Shown: positions 36,876-46,971 of the stretch, piece after piece
Position numbering within the stretch: position 1 is the first letter of the stretch
Layout of the letters: each line of letters starts with the position of its first letter
From: an uncultured Gammaproteobacteria bacterium
GTDB taxonomy: Bacteria; Pseudomonadota; Gammaproteobacteria; Arenicellales; JAANXG01
Assembly: GCA_945787105.1 (NCBI GenBank)
Contig: CALZGZ010000182.1
Span: 1 to 50,612, forward strand
DNA: 50,612 nucleotides
Direction: 5' to 3'
Translations under genes and position numbers: made by a program
Notes under the pieces: model-generated
The model's input: only the letters and a program-made list of their open reading frames with translations
The model's database searches: none
Told to the model about the DNA's origin: nothing

Positions 36876-38903
36876 TCAGAATATTAGATTCATCATTCCC
36901 AGCATTACCACCAAAAACAAGATGGTCATAATGCCGCCGGCACGCATGTAATCGGGTACGCGATAACCCCCGGGCCCCATGATTAAAGCGTTTACCTGGT
37001 GTGTTGGAATTAGAAACGAATTCGAGGTTGCCAGCGCGACCGTCAACGCAAATACCGCTGGATCGGCGCCCACGCCCACGGCGATGTTGACCGCCAGCGG
37101 CACCAGTAGCACCGTGGCACCGACGTTGGACATCACCAGCGTAAAGAACGTGCTCAAGATCGCGATCGCTGCCTGCAGCACCCACACAGGCACGCTGCCA
37201 AGCCACGATAAGGTCTGCTGGGCGATCCAGGCGGCGGTGCCGCTGGTCTCCACCGCAATACCCAGGGGAATGAGACTGGCAAGCAAGAAAACCGTTTTCC
37301 AACTCACCGATTCGTAGGCTTCTTCGATGGACAGGACACCGGACAGGATCATGCCCATGGCGCCGGTCAGCAGGGCCACGGACAAACGAAGGTCGGTGAA
37401 CAACACCAAAAACAGCGCGACACCGAAAAACAGGGCAGCCCAGCCGACCTTGTTGGGACGCTGCTCCTCGTGAGGAAATTCCGTGGTCACCACCACGAAA
37501 TTACGGTCCTTTTCCACGCGAGCCAGCGCGTCCCAAGTCGTATGTACCACCATGGTGTCGCCGGCCTGTAACGGCAGATCACGGATCCCCTCGCCTTCGC
37601 GCAGGGTTTCACCGTTGCGGTAAAGCGCTACCATGGCCAGCCCGGTGGTCTTGCGCAGCCACACATCACGGGCACTCTTGCCCACCATTTGCGAGCCGGG
37701 TGGTATGACTATTTCCGCGATCCCCGCTTTGGTTGCAGCGAGGGATTCGGCAAACACCTTCAACGTGTTGCGCTGTACTAACTTATAGGTCTCGACAAAC
37801 AATTTCAGATGTAGCGGAGATGCCACAATTCCGAGCACCATGCCCGCCTCGAAACCCACATCTCGCGCCAACGCACCCGGACCGACGCGGATTTCGCCAC
37901 CACTGCGACGGGTAGCGATCACGCGGATGCGAGACTTGACTTCTACCTCGTCTACCAGCTTGTCAACCAAGGGACTCGACGCGGGCACGAACACCTCGAA
38001 CAGGGCATAGTCGATCCCATACACCTCCTGGAAATAGGCCATGGCATTTGAACCGGTAGCGCCTTCCGTTTTGCGGACAGGCAACACGAAACGACCGGCC
38101 ACAACAAAATACAAGATGCCAGTGGCCACGAGAGCCAGACCGATCGGCGTCACCGAAAACAAGGACCACATGTCCATCTGTTGTTCAGCGGCAAGCGCCC
38201 GATTCGAATTGCGTATCAAGTCATTGAGCAATATCAACGGACTGGACCCCACCATCGTAATTGTGCCACCGAGGATGGCGCAAAAACCCATCGGCATCAG
38301 CAGCCTCGACATGGATATCCCTGAGCGCGCCGAAATACGCGACACAACGGGCAGAAACAACGCCGCGGCGCCCACATTTTGCATAAACGACGAGATGATA
38401 CCGACGGTGCCGGATATGATCGGGATAATCCGGCCCTCGGCGGTTCCTCCGATATGCAGAATAAACGCCGCTACTCGACTCATGACACCGGTCTTATCTA
38501 AGCCTGCACCGATAATCATTACCGCGATGATCGAGATCACCGCGTTGCTGGAGAAACCATCGAACAGGTGCGCAGTAGGAACCAGTGCTTTTTCGAGACC
38601 CATCACCGGCGCCAACAGACTGGTAAGCCCCAACAACACCATGATGGTGGCCGCGGCCACATCCACGCCGACGATCTCGAACGCGAACATATAGATGGTG
38701 AACAACAAAATTGCGACAACCCAAGCGATTTCCACGGTGGGAACCGTGAAGGCCATGAAGCTAGCGGCTAATCCAAAGATAGCAACTGCGATGATCTGTT
38801 TGGGAAACGTGGCGGTGCCGTCAGACGTTGTTGTTGCACGTGGGGAGCTTTTGAGACCCAGGGATAAGGACGCCTCGAGCGGTGGGTTTGTCTGCTTGCT
38901 CAT
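36876..38903 (-). CDS. SLC13/DASS-type permease with central TrkA-C (RCK_C) domains
   Basis: TM half, then two RCK_C-like units (GSQMVGKSARDVWLRKTTGLAMVALYRNGETLREGEGIRDLPLQAGDTMVVHTTWDAL), then TM half with VMSNVGATVLLVPLAVNIA and NSFLIPTHQVNALIMGPGGY. Confidence 0.94.
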   Translation of the reverse strand: MSKQTNPPLEASLSLGLKSSPRATTTSDGTATFPKQIIAVAIFGLAASFMAFTVPTVEIAWVVAILLFTIYMFAFEIVGVDVAAATIMVLLGLTSLLAPVMGLEKALVPTAHLFDGFSSNAVISIIAVMIIGAGLDKTGVMSRVAAFILHIGGTAEGRIIPIISGTVGIISSFMQNVGAAALFLPVVSRISARSGISMSRLLMPMGFCAILGGTITMVGSSPLILLNDLIRNSNRALAAEQQMDMWSLFSVTPIGLALVATGILYFVVAGRFVLPVRKTEGATGSNAMAYFQEVYGIDYALFEVFVPASSPLVDKLVDEVEVKSRIRVIATRRSGGEIRVGPGALARDVGFEAGMVLGIVASPLHLKLFVETYKLVQRNTLKVFAESLAATKAGIAEIVIPPGSQMVGKSARDVWLRKTTGLAMVALYRNGETLREGEGIRDLPLQAGDTMVVHTTWDALARVEKDRNFVVVTTEFPHEEQRPNKVGWAALFFGVALFLVLFTDLRLSVALLTGAMGMILSGVLSIEEAYESVSWKTVFLLASLIPLGIAVETSGTAAWIAQQTLSWLGSVPVWVLQAAIAILSTFFTLVMSNVGATVLLVPLAVNIAVGVGADPAVFALTVALATSNSFLIPTHQVNALIMGPGGYRVPDYMRAGGIMTILFLVVMLGMMNLIF

Positions 38904-39414
38904 TTATAATTACGGCTCATGACACTCGTATCTTTGGTCGTCAAAAGGCATGCCCGATGTTATCGCCTGCCAACCCAGTACTTGAGACGTAGTCGCCTCA
39001 ACCGGGGCTTCCTGACCTATGTAGGAGCGGATTTTCGTTGGTCTCGCACTGCGTGCGGTGCCAAGAATTCGGCCAGACCAAGAATGGCGATCCCTCTAAA
39101 CCTTCACAGCAGCTAATGGCGTGCTCGCACGCACTATCAACTTTTTGGTGTGCAAAGTGATTGTTACCTCCGCTTCACGAGGTAGAGCTCATTAATGTGC
39201 GTGAGCCGCACGAGAGCGTAAAGACTGCGTCAATTCAAGTTAACAACGAATGAATTTAGCGGAGCTCAACGAAAAATAGTATATCAGAGTTTCATAAAAT
39301 ATCAAAACGCGATGAGCCCAAATCTAATTCTTCACCATCGCTGTTCGGTATCCGCGATTACATACGCGCTAAAATAATAGACCATTCACACGGAAGGCTT
39401 TCGCGCCTTTCTTG

Positions 39415-40629
39415 TCACTGTTGCAAGACCTGTAACACGTGATTGATATCTTTCTCGGTGTGATTTGCGCACACTTGCAACCTTATCTCTTCTTCCCCTT
39501 TCGGGACTACGGGATAATTAAGGCCGGCAACGAGTATGTCGTGGTCGAATAGACGCTGCACCAACGCCGCGGTTTTGGCCGTGTCGCGAACCAAGACCGG
39601 TACGATCGGATGTTCTCCCTTAATCGTTTCAAACCCCAACGACTCGAGCCCAGCCCGCAATCTGGCGGCAAGACTGCGTATGTCGTCCAGTAACTGGCGG
39701 CCTGCTGGGCTCGCCAGGGTGTTCAGTGCTTCCGCTGCGGCGGCAGCTTCTGCCGGCGTAATCGGATTGGAGTATATGTAAAACGGCGCCGTTTCCCGCA
39801 GATAGTCAATCACCGACCTGTTTGACACCACGTAACCGCCATTCACACCTAATGCCTTGCCCAAGGTGGCGACCAGCAAGTCCGACTGGGTATCGGTATA
39901 TTCCTCGGTGCCGCGCCCGCTTTGACCAAAGGCGCCCACACCGTGGGAGTCATCCACCACAGTGAGTATCCCCTCGTCATACGCCTGTTCATGGCGCTCA
40001 CAGATCGCCTTTATCTCGTCCAGCGGCGCATGATCGCCGCGCATGCTGAAGATGCCATCGGTGACCACGCACACCCGTTTAGCCTGACCGGCATTTGATG
40101 CGAGGATATGGTCCAGTTCGGACATGTCGAGATGACCATAAACGGCCTTCTTTGCCGGGCGCGCAAGACGTATCGCGTTAATAATACAGTTGTGATTCAA
40201 CGCATCGCTGACGACTAAGGTGTGTTCGTCGATGAACTGCGGTAATACCCCCATCACCGTCGCGTACGCGGCGCTCATAAGCAACGCGGCTTCGCGACGG
40301 TGAAACGCAGCCAGCTTTCGTTCCAAGTCAATATGGGGCTGATAGGTCCCACTGATAAAGCGCACCGCACCCGGCCCGGTCCCAAACTTTTCCACCGCCC
40401 TGGTCTCGGCCGCAATCACACCTTCATGTAAGGCAAGGCCCAAGTAAGAATTAGAGTTCATCCTTAGGAAACCTCGCTCGCCGTAACCTTTAAGGGTATA
40501 CCGGGGACCGAACCCGTCTGTCCCGGGGATCACGCCGGTAACAATATGTTCCGCACCCTTGAGCGTGCCCGTCGCTTGTCGTTCGCCCAGGCTGCGTATT
40601 AACAAAGGCTCAATCTTTTCAAGCGCCAT
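39415..40629 (-). CDS. kbl: Glycine C-acetyltransferase / alpha-oxoamine synthase (Kbl-like)
   Basis: NSNSYLGLALH, VVDDSHGVGAFGQSGRGTEE, LLVATLGKALGVNGGYVVSN. Confidence 0.88.
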   Translation of the reverse strand: MALEKIEPLLIRSLGERQATGTLKGAEHIVTGVIPGTDGFGPRYTLKGYGERGFLRMNSNSYLGLALHEGVIAAETRAVEKFGTGPGAVRFISGTYQPHIDLERKLAAFHRREAALLMSAAYATVMGVLPQFIDEHTLVVSDALNHNCIINAIRLARPAKKAVYGHLDMSELDHILASNAGQAKRVCVVTDGIFSMRGDHAPLDEIKAICERHEQAYDEGILTVVDDSHGVGAFGQSGRGTEEYTDTQSDLLVATLGKALGVNGGYVVSNRSVIDYLRETAPFYIYSNPITPAEAAAAAEALNTLASPAGRQLLDDIRSLAARLRAGLESLGFETIKGEHPIVPVLVRDTAKTAALVQRLFDHDILVAGLNYPVVPKGEEEIRLQVCANHTEKDINHVLQVLQQ

Positions 40630-40640
40630 GGTCTATTAAT

Positions 40641-41600
40641 TCAAGGTGCGGTTAATCTGCTAGATAGGTGTCTGATCATATCCTCAACCATCGCCGGTAA
40701 ATCAAACTGGGGCTTCCAGCCCCACTCGTTTCGCGCCACGCTGTCATCCATATGCCGGGGCCATGATTCTGCGATCCCCTGGCGTACCGGATCGATTCGA
40801 TAGCCGACGGTAAAATCCGGGAGACGCTTTTTGATTTCTCGCGCAATATCCGCCGGAGAAACACTCATTGCCGTAACATTGTATCCATTACGGTGGATCA
40901 ACCGCTTGCCATCAAACTCCATTAATCGGATTGCCGCATCGATGGCATCCGGCATATACATCATATCGAGCCGGGTATCGGCCTTTAAGAAGCAATCGTA
41001 ATGGCGATTTTTTAACGCGGCATAGAATATCTCCACGGCATAATCGGTTGTGCCGCCACCGGGTGGGGTTCGGTACGAGATCAGTCCCGGATATCGTACC
41101 CCTCGTGTGTCTACGCCGAAATGTTTTTGATAATAGCCACACAGTAGTTCTCCACACACCTTGGTGATGCCATACATCGTAGTAGGGTGCTGGATCGTAT
41201 CCTGCGGCGTATCGTCCGCCGGCGTAAGCGGTCCGAACGCCCCGATGGAACTGGGGAAAAACACCGAGCAGTTCCGCGTCCGGGCTGTTTCCAACACATT
41301 GATCAAGCCGTTGACATTGATATCCCAAGCGTGCTGTGGTTTCTGCTCAGCCACCGCGGAGAGCAGCGACGCAAGATGAAAAATCGTATCAATCCCGTGC
41401 TTGGCCACCACCGCTTCTACCGCCGGGGCGACTCGAACATCCAAGCTGCAAAATGGGCCTGACTCGGTCAGCTCCGCGTCCGGCTCGCGTCGATGACCTG
41501 CGGCAATTACATTTTGATTCCCGTATTTAGCGCGTAGCACCGGCGTTAGTTCGGAGCCGATTTGCCCGGTGGCACCGGTGATAAGGATTTTCTTCATCAA
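40641..41600 (-). CDS. NAD-dependent epimerase/dehydratase-type (SDR) L-threonine 3-dehydrogenase
   Basis: ILITGATGQIGSELTPVLRAKYG; YGITKVCGELL; adjacency to kbl. Confidence 0.85.
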   Translation of the reverse strand: MMKKILITGATGQIGSELTPVLRAKYGNQNVIAAGHRREPDAELTESGPFCSLDVRVAPAVEAVVAKHGIDTIFHLASLLSAVAEQKPQHAWDINVNGLINVLETARTRNCSVFFPSSIGAFGPLTPADDTPQDTIQHPTTMYGITKVCGELLCGYYQKHFGVDTRGVRYPGLISYRTPPGGGTTDYAVEIFYAALKNRHYDCFLKADTRLDMMYMPDAIDAAIRLMEFDGKRLIHRNGYNVTAMSVSPADIAREIKKRLPDFTVGYRIDPVRQGIAESWPRHMDDSVARNEWGWKPQFDLPAMVEDMIRHLSSRLTAP

Positions 41601-41624
41601 TGTAGCTGCATTGTCCTGTGCCTT

Positions 41625-42092
41625 CTATTGGATGCGTATGACCATCGGCTCGATCTCCTTGTAGATGATGCGCAACGGTGCCTGCGTTGAGATGGTCACA
41701 AATCGCGTCCCCGACGGGTACGTTAAATGATAGGTCAGGTACAAATGCAACGCCTGGCTAACTGTAAAGGTATGCAGCAATACGCTTAAATATTTCTGCA
41801 CGTCATGGCTGTCTATATCAAATGCGGTCGCACCAAGTTCGAAATGGGAATCCGAGACGGTCAGCACCGCGGTCTTGGCCTTTGTCCCCAGAATCTGTCT
41901 GTAGACTTCCCTGCGCAGCTGATCCGGCAGGATGAGGCCCACCTGATCTTCGGCAAGCAGCCACGTAATCCCGTTCGCCCCCTCATGCTCGTTATCGATT
42001 TCACCAAAAGCCTGGCACCAACCGCGGAAATAGGCCGCATAGCGTTTCAACTCGCATTCAAAGGACATAAACGACGTATCATGCTCAACCAA
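41625..42092 (-). CDS. Hypothetical protein
   Basis: Open 155-aa frame, no family recognised; possible start MSFECELKRYAAYF. Confidence 0.6.
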   Translation of the reverse strand: MVEHDTSFMSFECELKRYAAYFRGWCQAFGEIDNEHEGANGITWLLAEDQVGLILPDQLRREVYRQILGTKAKTAVLTVSDSHFELGATAFDIDSHDVQKYLSVLLHTFTVSQALHLYLTYHLTYPSGTRFVTISTQAPLRIIYKEIEPMVIRIQ

Positions 42093-42468
42093 AACATACC
42101 AGACACGTTACGTTATCAAGAAAAGCAGGCACAACCCAGCACTACATGAACTGTCACCGCACGACGGAGGCTGCGACGTAGAGTGGATGATCGATTCTCT
42201 AGGGGTGTCACCTCGGCCAGCGGGCGATTGGCGCCTGCCACAGTGAAAACATCGCAGCGGACCAAAAACACGATCAGGCAGCGGTTTGAGTCAGACCTAA
42301 CTAATATGCCGCTTCCCAATAAAGGTGGCGGCTTGGCCACCGCCCGCCGCCACCTGAAGCAAACCAAATCATCTGCGAACTAAGCCATGAACTCCTTCGC
42401 TCCCTCCTCACCGCATTCGACGGATTAGCGCGCAAACAGCCGGCATTATGACGATCGGTAACACCTGT

Positions 42469-42765
42469 TTAACACCCCACCAACCTGGCGTCGGCCCCCA
42501 GGGCCCGGACTGTATTCACGATATCCAACGGCTTGGTGTGTGTGACATCGTAAGTGACAATCAATAGTGATGGTTCTTTGGTAGAAAACCGTGCGGAACG
42601 GACGCCGTGATTCTTTTGTACTTCGATCAGGAACACGTTTTGAAGACTTTTTGGAAATCTATCCTTCAACCACACGATAGAAATACACGAGGTTTCATGT
42701 GATGTCGGCCGCGGTCCGAAAAAGCCAGAGGTCGCAGTGGTTTGGTCTTGAGTTCGCGCTTGCAT
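42469..42765 (-). CDS. Hypothetical protein with HMA-like (ferredoxin-fold) pattern lacking CxxC
   Basis: VQKNHGVRSARFSTKEPSLLIVTYDVTHTKPLDIVNTVRALGADARLVGC. Confidence 0.55.
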   Translation of the reverse strand: MQARTQDQTTATSGFFGPRPTSHETSCISIVWLKDRFPKSLQNVFLIEVQKNHGVRSARFSTKEPSLLIVTYDVTHTKPLDIVNTVRALGADARLVGC

Positions 42766-43074
42766 CGTGATGTCCTCCAGTGTGTGCTAGACCAGGGTTT
42801 CCACACTAGAGGACACACGGGATTTTCGCTGTGTACGCGCGCACGCAAAACCTGTGAAGTATTACCGGAAAAAACTCAAGGCATTAGTGGGTTGCTCCCC
42901 CCCTGGTTTATCGAAACGGCCGCCCAAAGGTTGGAGTACAGGCTTGGCGAGTAGGGCTTCCATCCCCTTTCCTCGCCGGTTGTGCATCTCATGCCGCAAC
43001 CCGCTCATTGCACTTTGTGGTGTCGGCCTCATTCGTCAAACGGGACCCTGAGCTAGCGGCCACGCAAAACTACT

Positions 43075-43446
43075 CTAGTAACATCGCCACACATATGTCC
43101 CACCAACACGCCATCTATAGCAGGGATCCGCACCGTCACTCAGAAAATCAATGTTTATTGCTTTTCTCACTGGGAGCTGAGGTTGAGCTTTATCAGAGTC
43201 TCCAGGTCTGTTGCGGCAAAGTCTTGAGTATCTGACGAAACCGCCTTCATAGAAATAAAGCACGGCCACTGGCTTATCCGGCCCACCAGGCGGACAGGGC
43301 AGTGGAAGTTCGCCACCTGCCTTGGGGTTGGATGGCGTACCTGGCTTCATGCCTGCGTGGTGCGAGTATTTTGTGGAAGCGCATCCTGCAGTGACGGCCA
43401 GCAATGACAACATCATCACTAATACCGTTTGTTTAAGGTCTCTCAT
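43075..43446 (-). CDS. Putative lipoprotein
   Basis: MMLSLLAVTAGCAS lipobox. Confidence 0.6.
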   Translation of the reverse strand: MRDLKQTVLVMMLSLLAVTAGCASTKYSHHAGMKPGTPSNPKAGGELPLPCPPGGPDKPVAVLYFYEGGFVRYSRLCRNRPGDSDKAQPQLPVRKAINIDFLSDGADPCYRWRVGGTYVWRCY

Positions 43447-43507
43447 CTTGTTTACCTCGCTTTTGTTGGTGGACGAACCATTAAACCGCGATAGTCAAGC
43501 GGCGCCT

Positions 43508-46500
43508 CTAGAAACTTAAAGTTACACGTACCACCGCGCTTGTGTCCGGAACAAATCGCGGGTTACTCGGCACCGCAGATTGAATGTTCTGATCTTGAAA
43601 CCGAAACTCCTCATCGAACACATTTCTTACCTCAAGACTTAACACTCCCCTTCGTTTCGGCAGCCGATATCCGACCGCCACGTCCAAGATTACTGCATTG
43701 TCGTCACCTGTCTGCGTCGCGAAGGGAAGAACGTTCCGGATGTCCTGATCGATGTAGCTCGCACGAACACCGGCGAACAGGCCGGAGGGAGAAAAATATC
43801 GAACGGTCAGCGGTGCGATCAGTGTATCGACCTGTCGCAGTGGATCAACAACCAGAGGATCTTCGCGCTCGAAATCCTCGAGCAGCATCTCTCCCGTTAC
43901 AGCCCAATTATTCCCCAGGGTTGCATAGGCATACGCCCGCAGCATTTCCTCTTTCTGCTCTTCCTCAACTACTCCGCCTTCACTGCCACGTTGAGGCAAC
44001 CTCAGATCACGGCGGAGGTATTCGACACCGACAAACAGACGTTTATTGACTTCCCAGTCGATCCCGATACCTGCGGACTCACTCTCCGTCCCATCGAAAT
44101 CGTCAAAAAGCTGATTGAAACCCGCCACCTGAGTTGGCTCTATCGTTTGCTTGGTCAAGAGGGTCGTACGCAGATTTTCGAAGTACGCAGCCCGCAACGT
44201 AGCGTTCTGTGTGAGGTCCCACTGTACACCGATTTTAGGATTCACTTCGTCAACATCGAGTGGGGCGCTCTCGAAACGTTCATAGCTCAACCCGAATGTC
44301 CACCTGAGTTCGTCGGAGGTGGTCACATTGCTGTAAACGTAGGCATTATCTTGCTCCACCGGATCGTTGATTTTGTCAATCAGAATACAGTCGCCGAAAA
44401 ACGGCGGACCCGGAGGACATATCCCACCAGGGAAATCAGCACTCGCATCAAAGATGGAGATCTCAGTGCGATCTATTTCCGCAGTCCCGAGTCCTACTAC
44501 CAGATTCCATCGATCCCGGCGAAGAAGATACTGCGCTTCGTAGTTGTCCGCTTCGCTTGATAAATCTACATCAACGTTGGGTCCAGGGGAGCCGAGAAAC
44601 TGTATCGATGCCTCGTCGCGTTCAGTGTGAATCCAAGACAATAGAAGCTCAGAACTCGAAGAAGGGGACAGGCGCAACCCAAGCCTGGGGGTTTCGCTCT
44701 CTATCGTGAGTCGATCAAGGGGAGAAAAATCATCGGGATCGAAGTTCAGACTGACGTCGCCACGGTCGGACTTACGGTTCCTGTATTCGAACTGCAAGTT
44801 GGCAAAAGGGGTCATCGCCACCTGTGCAAAAACATTGTAAATGTCATGCTCGAGGTCGTTGTTTTCACGTAAGCCATCGGTTTCGTAATGATACTGCCCG
44901 ACACTGTAGGCAAACTTGTCTTGAATTCCATTGACGACGACCTCGTCACCGAACGTGCCGTTATTGCCGCCAACGCCCGTTAGCAGCAAGCGTGGACGGT
45001 CTGTAACAAACAATGGTGTAAATTCGTTGAAAGCAACCTGAGCAGGTCCTGCGCCGGAAATGACGTTTAGGTCGGTTTCGACCAGTGCGGGCTGCACGGG
45101 ATACAGATTCAGTGGTTGCAACATTTGGGACTGCAGTAACTCGCTGGCACGCGCAACTTCGTGGCGCGGTATCGCTGCAAAAGTATCTGACAGAAATCGA
45201 TGTGCAGAATGATTGGATGGGTCGAGGGCCAGGGATTTGCTTGCCTCAATCAGTCCAAGTCGCTCAAATCCCAGTGTGTCATACACGCGTGCCAGGCTGG
45301 TGCCCCGGCTGGCCAAATCGCCGTCTAATAGCAGCCGTGAACGGTAAACGGCACGATTATCGTTCAGTTCGATCGACGTCTGCAGGTCTCGCAGCGCTTC
45401 GACCGGCCGATTGATCGTTTGCTTCCGAATCGCATCATATAACCAAGGCGTCGGGTCCCTGGGATCGAGCTGTTTAGCGATTGCATACTGTTTACCGTCC
45501 AACGAATCACGTTTTTCTTCAAAGTATGCCTTACCAAGATAACTGCGAATAAGTGAGCTGTTGGGATCCAGGGCGGCGGCTATCTCGATATCCCGTCGTC
45601 CGCCACCGAGATCTCCGTTCCGGATTGTTGCCAGTCCGAGCCCAAGGCGCGGCAGTGGGTCTTCGGAATTGAGTGCTATGGCTTTGTTGAAGGCCTCTTT
45701 AGCCTTGGCGGTTTCAATGCGGGTTAAGTGAATGAAACCCAACACAGTTTGGGTACGGGATATGGTCGGGTCAATGGCGACGGCCTGTCGGGCGCTTTCC
45801 AGCGATGCTCTCAGATCGCCTTTGGATGACTGCAGTTCGGCCAGGCGGGCCAAAGCGTAGGCGTTGTTCGGGTCTCTTTTGACGGCTTGCAGAGCACTTT
45901 CGAGCGCGCCGTCGATATTGAATTGGGATTGCTGCACATAGGAGAGCGCGGTATAAGCCGTGCTTGACCCTTGGTCGATAGCGACTGCTTGCTGCGCTAG
46001 CTGTGTGGCTTCCTCACTACGGTTTTGTGCAACAGCGATTACCGCTTGCAATGCGACCGCAACAGCGTCGTTTGGATTCTCTTTTCTAGCCTGATCTAGA
46101 AGTGTCGTTGCTTCGTCTACTCGCCCGACAATCAGAAGATCGGTCGCTTCGCGTGTCATGGGCGAAACTTTCTCACTCACGCCAATCGTCGGATAGTGGA
46201 GCGACCACTGAACTGCATCACGAGGACGGACAACGATGCGTGGCTCGGGCGCCTTGCCAGCGCGCGCCACTGCGGATTGACCGCTGTGCAGAGTCAAGCT
46301 GCCAAAATCGTTGGATGCCGTCACGCGTCCTTCGAAAACGCTGATGACAGTACGATCCGCTTCGACGCGCATGTAAAACTCGGTGCCCTCCACCGCGGCG
46401 TTGACCACCGGGGTTTTGATCTCCAGGGACCGCGGCGCCGGCGTCAACAGATTGATCGCGCCGCGCAGCAGATCGAGAAGAGAGACACCCTCCGGAGAGA

Positions 46501-46783
46501 CGCTGCGCATGCGCAGTTCCGTATCCTGATCGATACGCAACACCGTGTCGGTCTCCAGAATGACGATGGCCGCACGGCTGCGCGGGCCTACTTTGACGAC
46601 ATCACCGGGACAAATCACATCGGCGAGCTTTGCCGGGGCTTTGTTGAGTTCGAGATTGCCTTGTGCGGAAACGATCTCGGCAATAGGGTTGGCACACAGC
46701 GCGCTAGCCAGCGACGGCCACGACACAAGGCACACGGCAAAAATACAAACAACGCCTACCAGGTTTGTCGGCAATTTTGTCAT
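43508..46783 (-). CDS. FecR domain + TPR array + outer-membrane beta-barrel fusion
   Basis: Signal peptide at 46783; FecR region VVKVGPRSRAAIVILETDTVLRIDQDTELRM...EIKTPVVNAAVEGTEFYMRVEADRTVISVFEGRV; multiple TPRs; C-terminal barrel ending AVVRVTLSF. Confidence 0.9.
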   Translation of the reverse strand: MTKLPTNLVGVVCIFAVCLVSWPSLASALCANPIAEIVSAQGNLELNKAPAKLADVICPGDVVKVGPRSRAAIVILETDTVLRIDQDTELRMRSVSPEGVSLLDLLRGAINLLTPAPRSLEIKTPVVNAAVEGTEFYMRVEADRTVISVFEGRVTASNDFGSLTLHSGQSAVARAGKAPEPRIVVRPRDAVQWSLHYPTIGVSEKVSPMTREATDLLIVGRVDEATTLLDQARKENPNDAVAVALQAVIAVAQNRSEEATQLAQQAVAIDQGSSTAYTALSYVQQSQFNIDGALESALQAVKRDPNNAYALARLAELQSSKGDLRASLESARQAVAIDPTISRTQTVLGFIHLTRIETAKAKEAFNKAIALNSEDPLPRLGLGLATIRNGDLGGGRRDIEIAAALDPNSSLIRSYLGKAYFEEKRDSLDGKQYAIAKQLDPRDPTPWLYDAIRKQTINRPVEALRDLQTSIELNDNRAVYRSRLLLDGDLASRGTSLARVYDTLGFERLGLIEASKSLALDPSNHSAHRFLSDTFAAIPRHEVARASELLQSQMLQPLNLYPVQPALVETDLNVISGAGPAQVAFNEFTPLFVTDRPRLLLTGVGGNNGTFGDEVVVNGIQDKFAYSVGQYHYETDGLRENNDLEHDIYNVFAQVAMTPFANLQFEYRNRKSDRGDVSLNFDPDDFSPLDRLTIESETPRLGLRLSPSSSSELLLSWIHTERDEASIQFLGSPGPNVDVDLSSEADNYEAQYLLRRDRWNLVVGLGTAEIDRTEISIFDASADFPGGICPPGPPFFGDCILIDKINDPVEQDNAYVYSNVTTSDELRWTFGLSYERFESAPLDVDEVNPKIGVQWDLTQNATLRAAYFENLRTTLLTKQTIEPTQVAGFNQLFDDFDGTESESAGIGIDWEVNKRLFVGVEYLRRDLRLPQRGSEGGVVEEEQKEEMLRAYAYATLGNNWAVTGEMLLEDFEREDPLVVDPLRQVDTLIAPLTVRYFSPSGLFAGVRASYIDQDIRNVLPFATQTGDDNAVILDVAVGYRLPKRRGVLSLEVRNVFDEEFRFQDQNIQSAVPSNPRFVPDTSAVVRVTLSF

Positions 46784-46971
46784 TGTTTTTCCCTGTAACT
46801 CGCAGTGTGGACACTTCAACCGAGCGTCATAAAGCGACAGCTGTTGCCGATGCGGCTGGTTTCTCCAAACAACCGCACAGATTCGGAAACAATCATTACC
46901 ACTGTTCCCGGTATTAATCAATAATCGGGTTCACAATCGGCTCGTGTCCGATGACCAAGCGTATTGGTGTA

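Noticed and set aside
39018-39062. TGTAGGAGCGGATTTTCG stretch resembling Pseudomonas-type REP sequences
   Set aside because: Single imperfect match with no paired inverted copy nearby.
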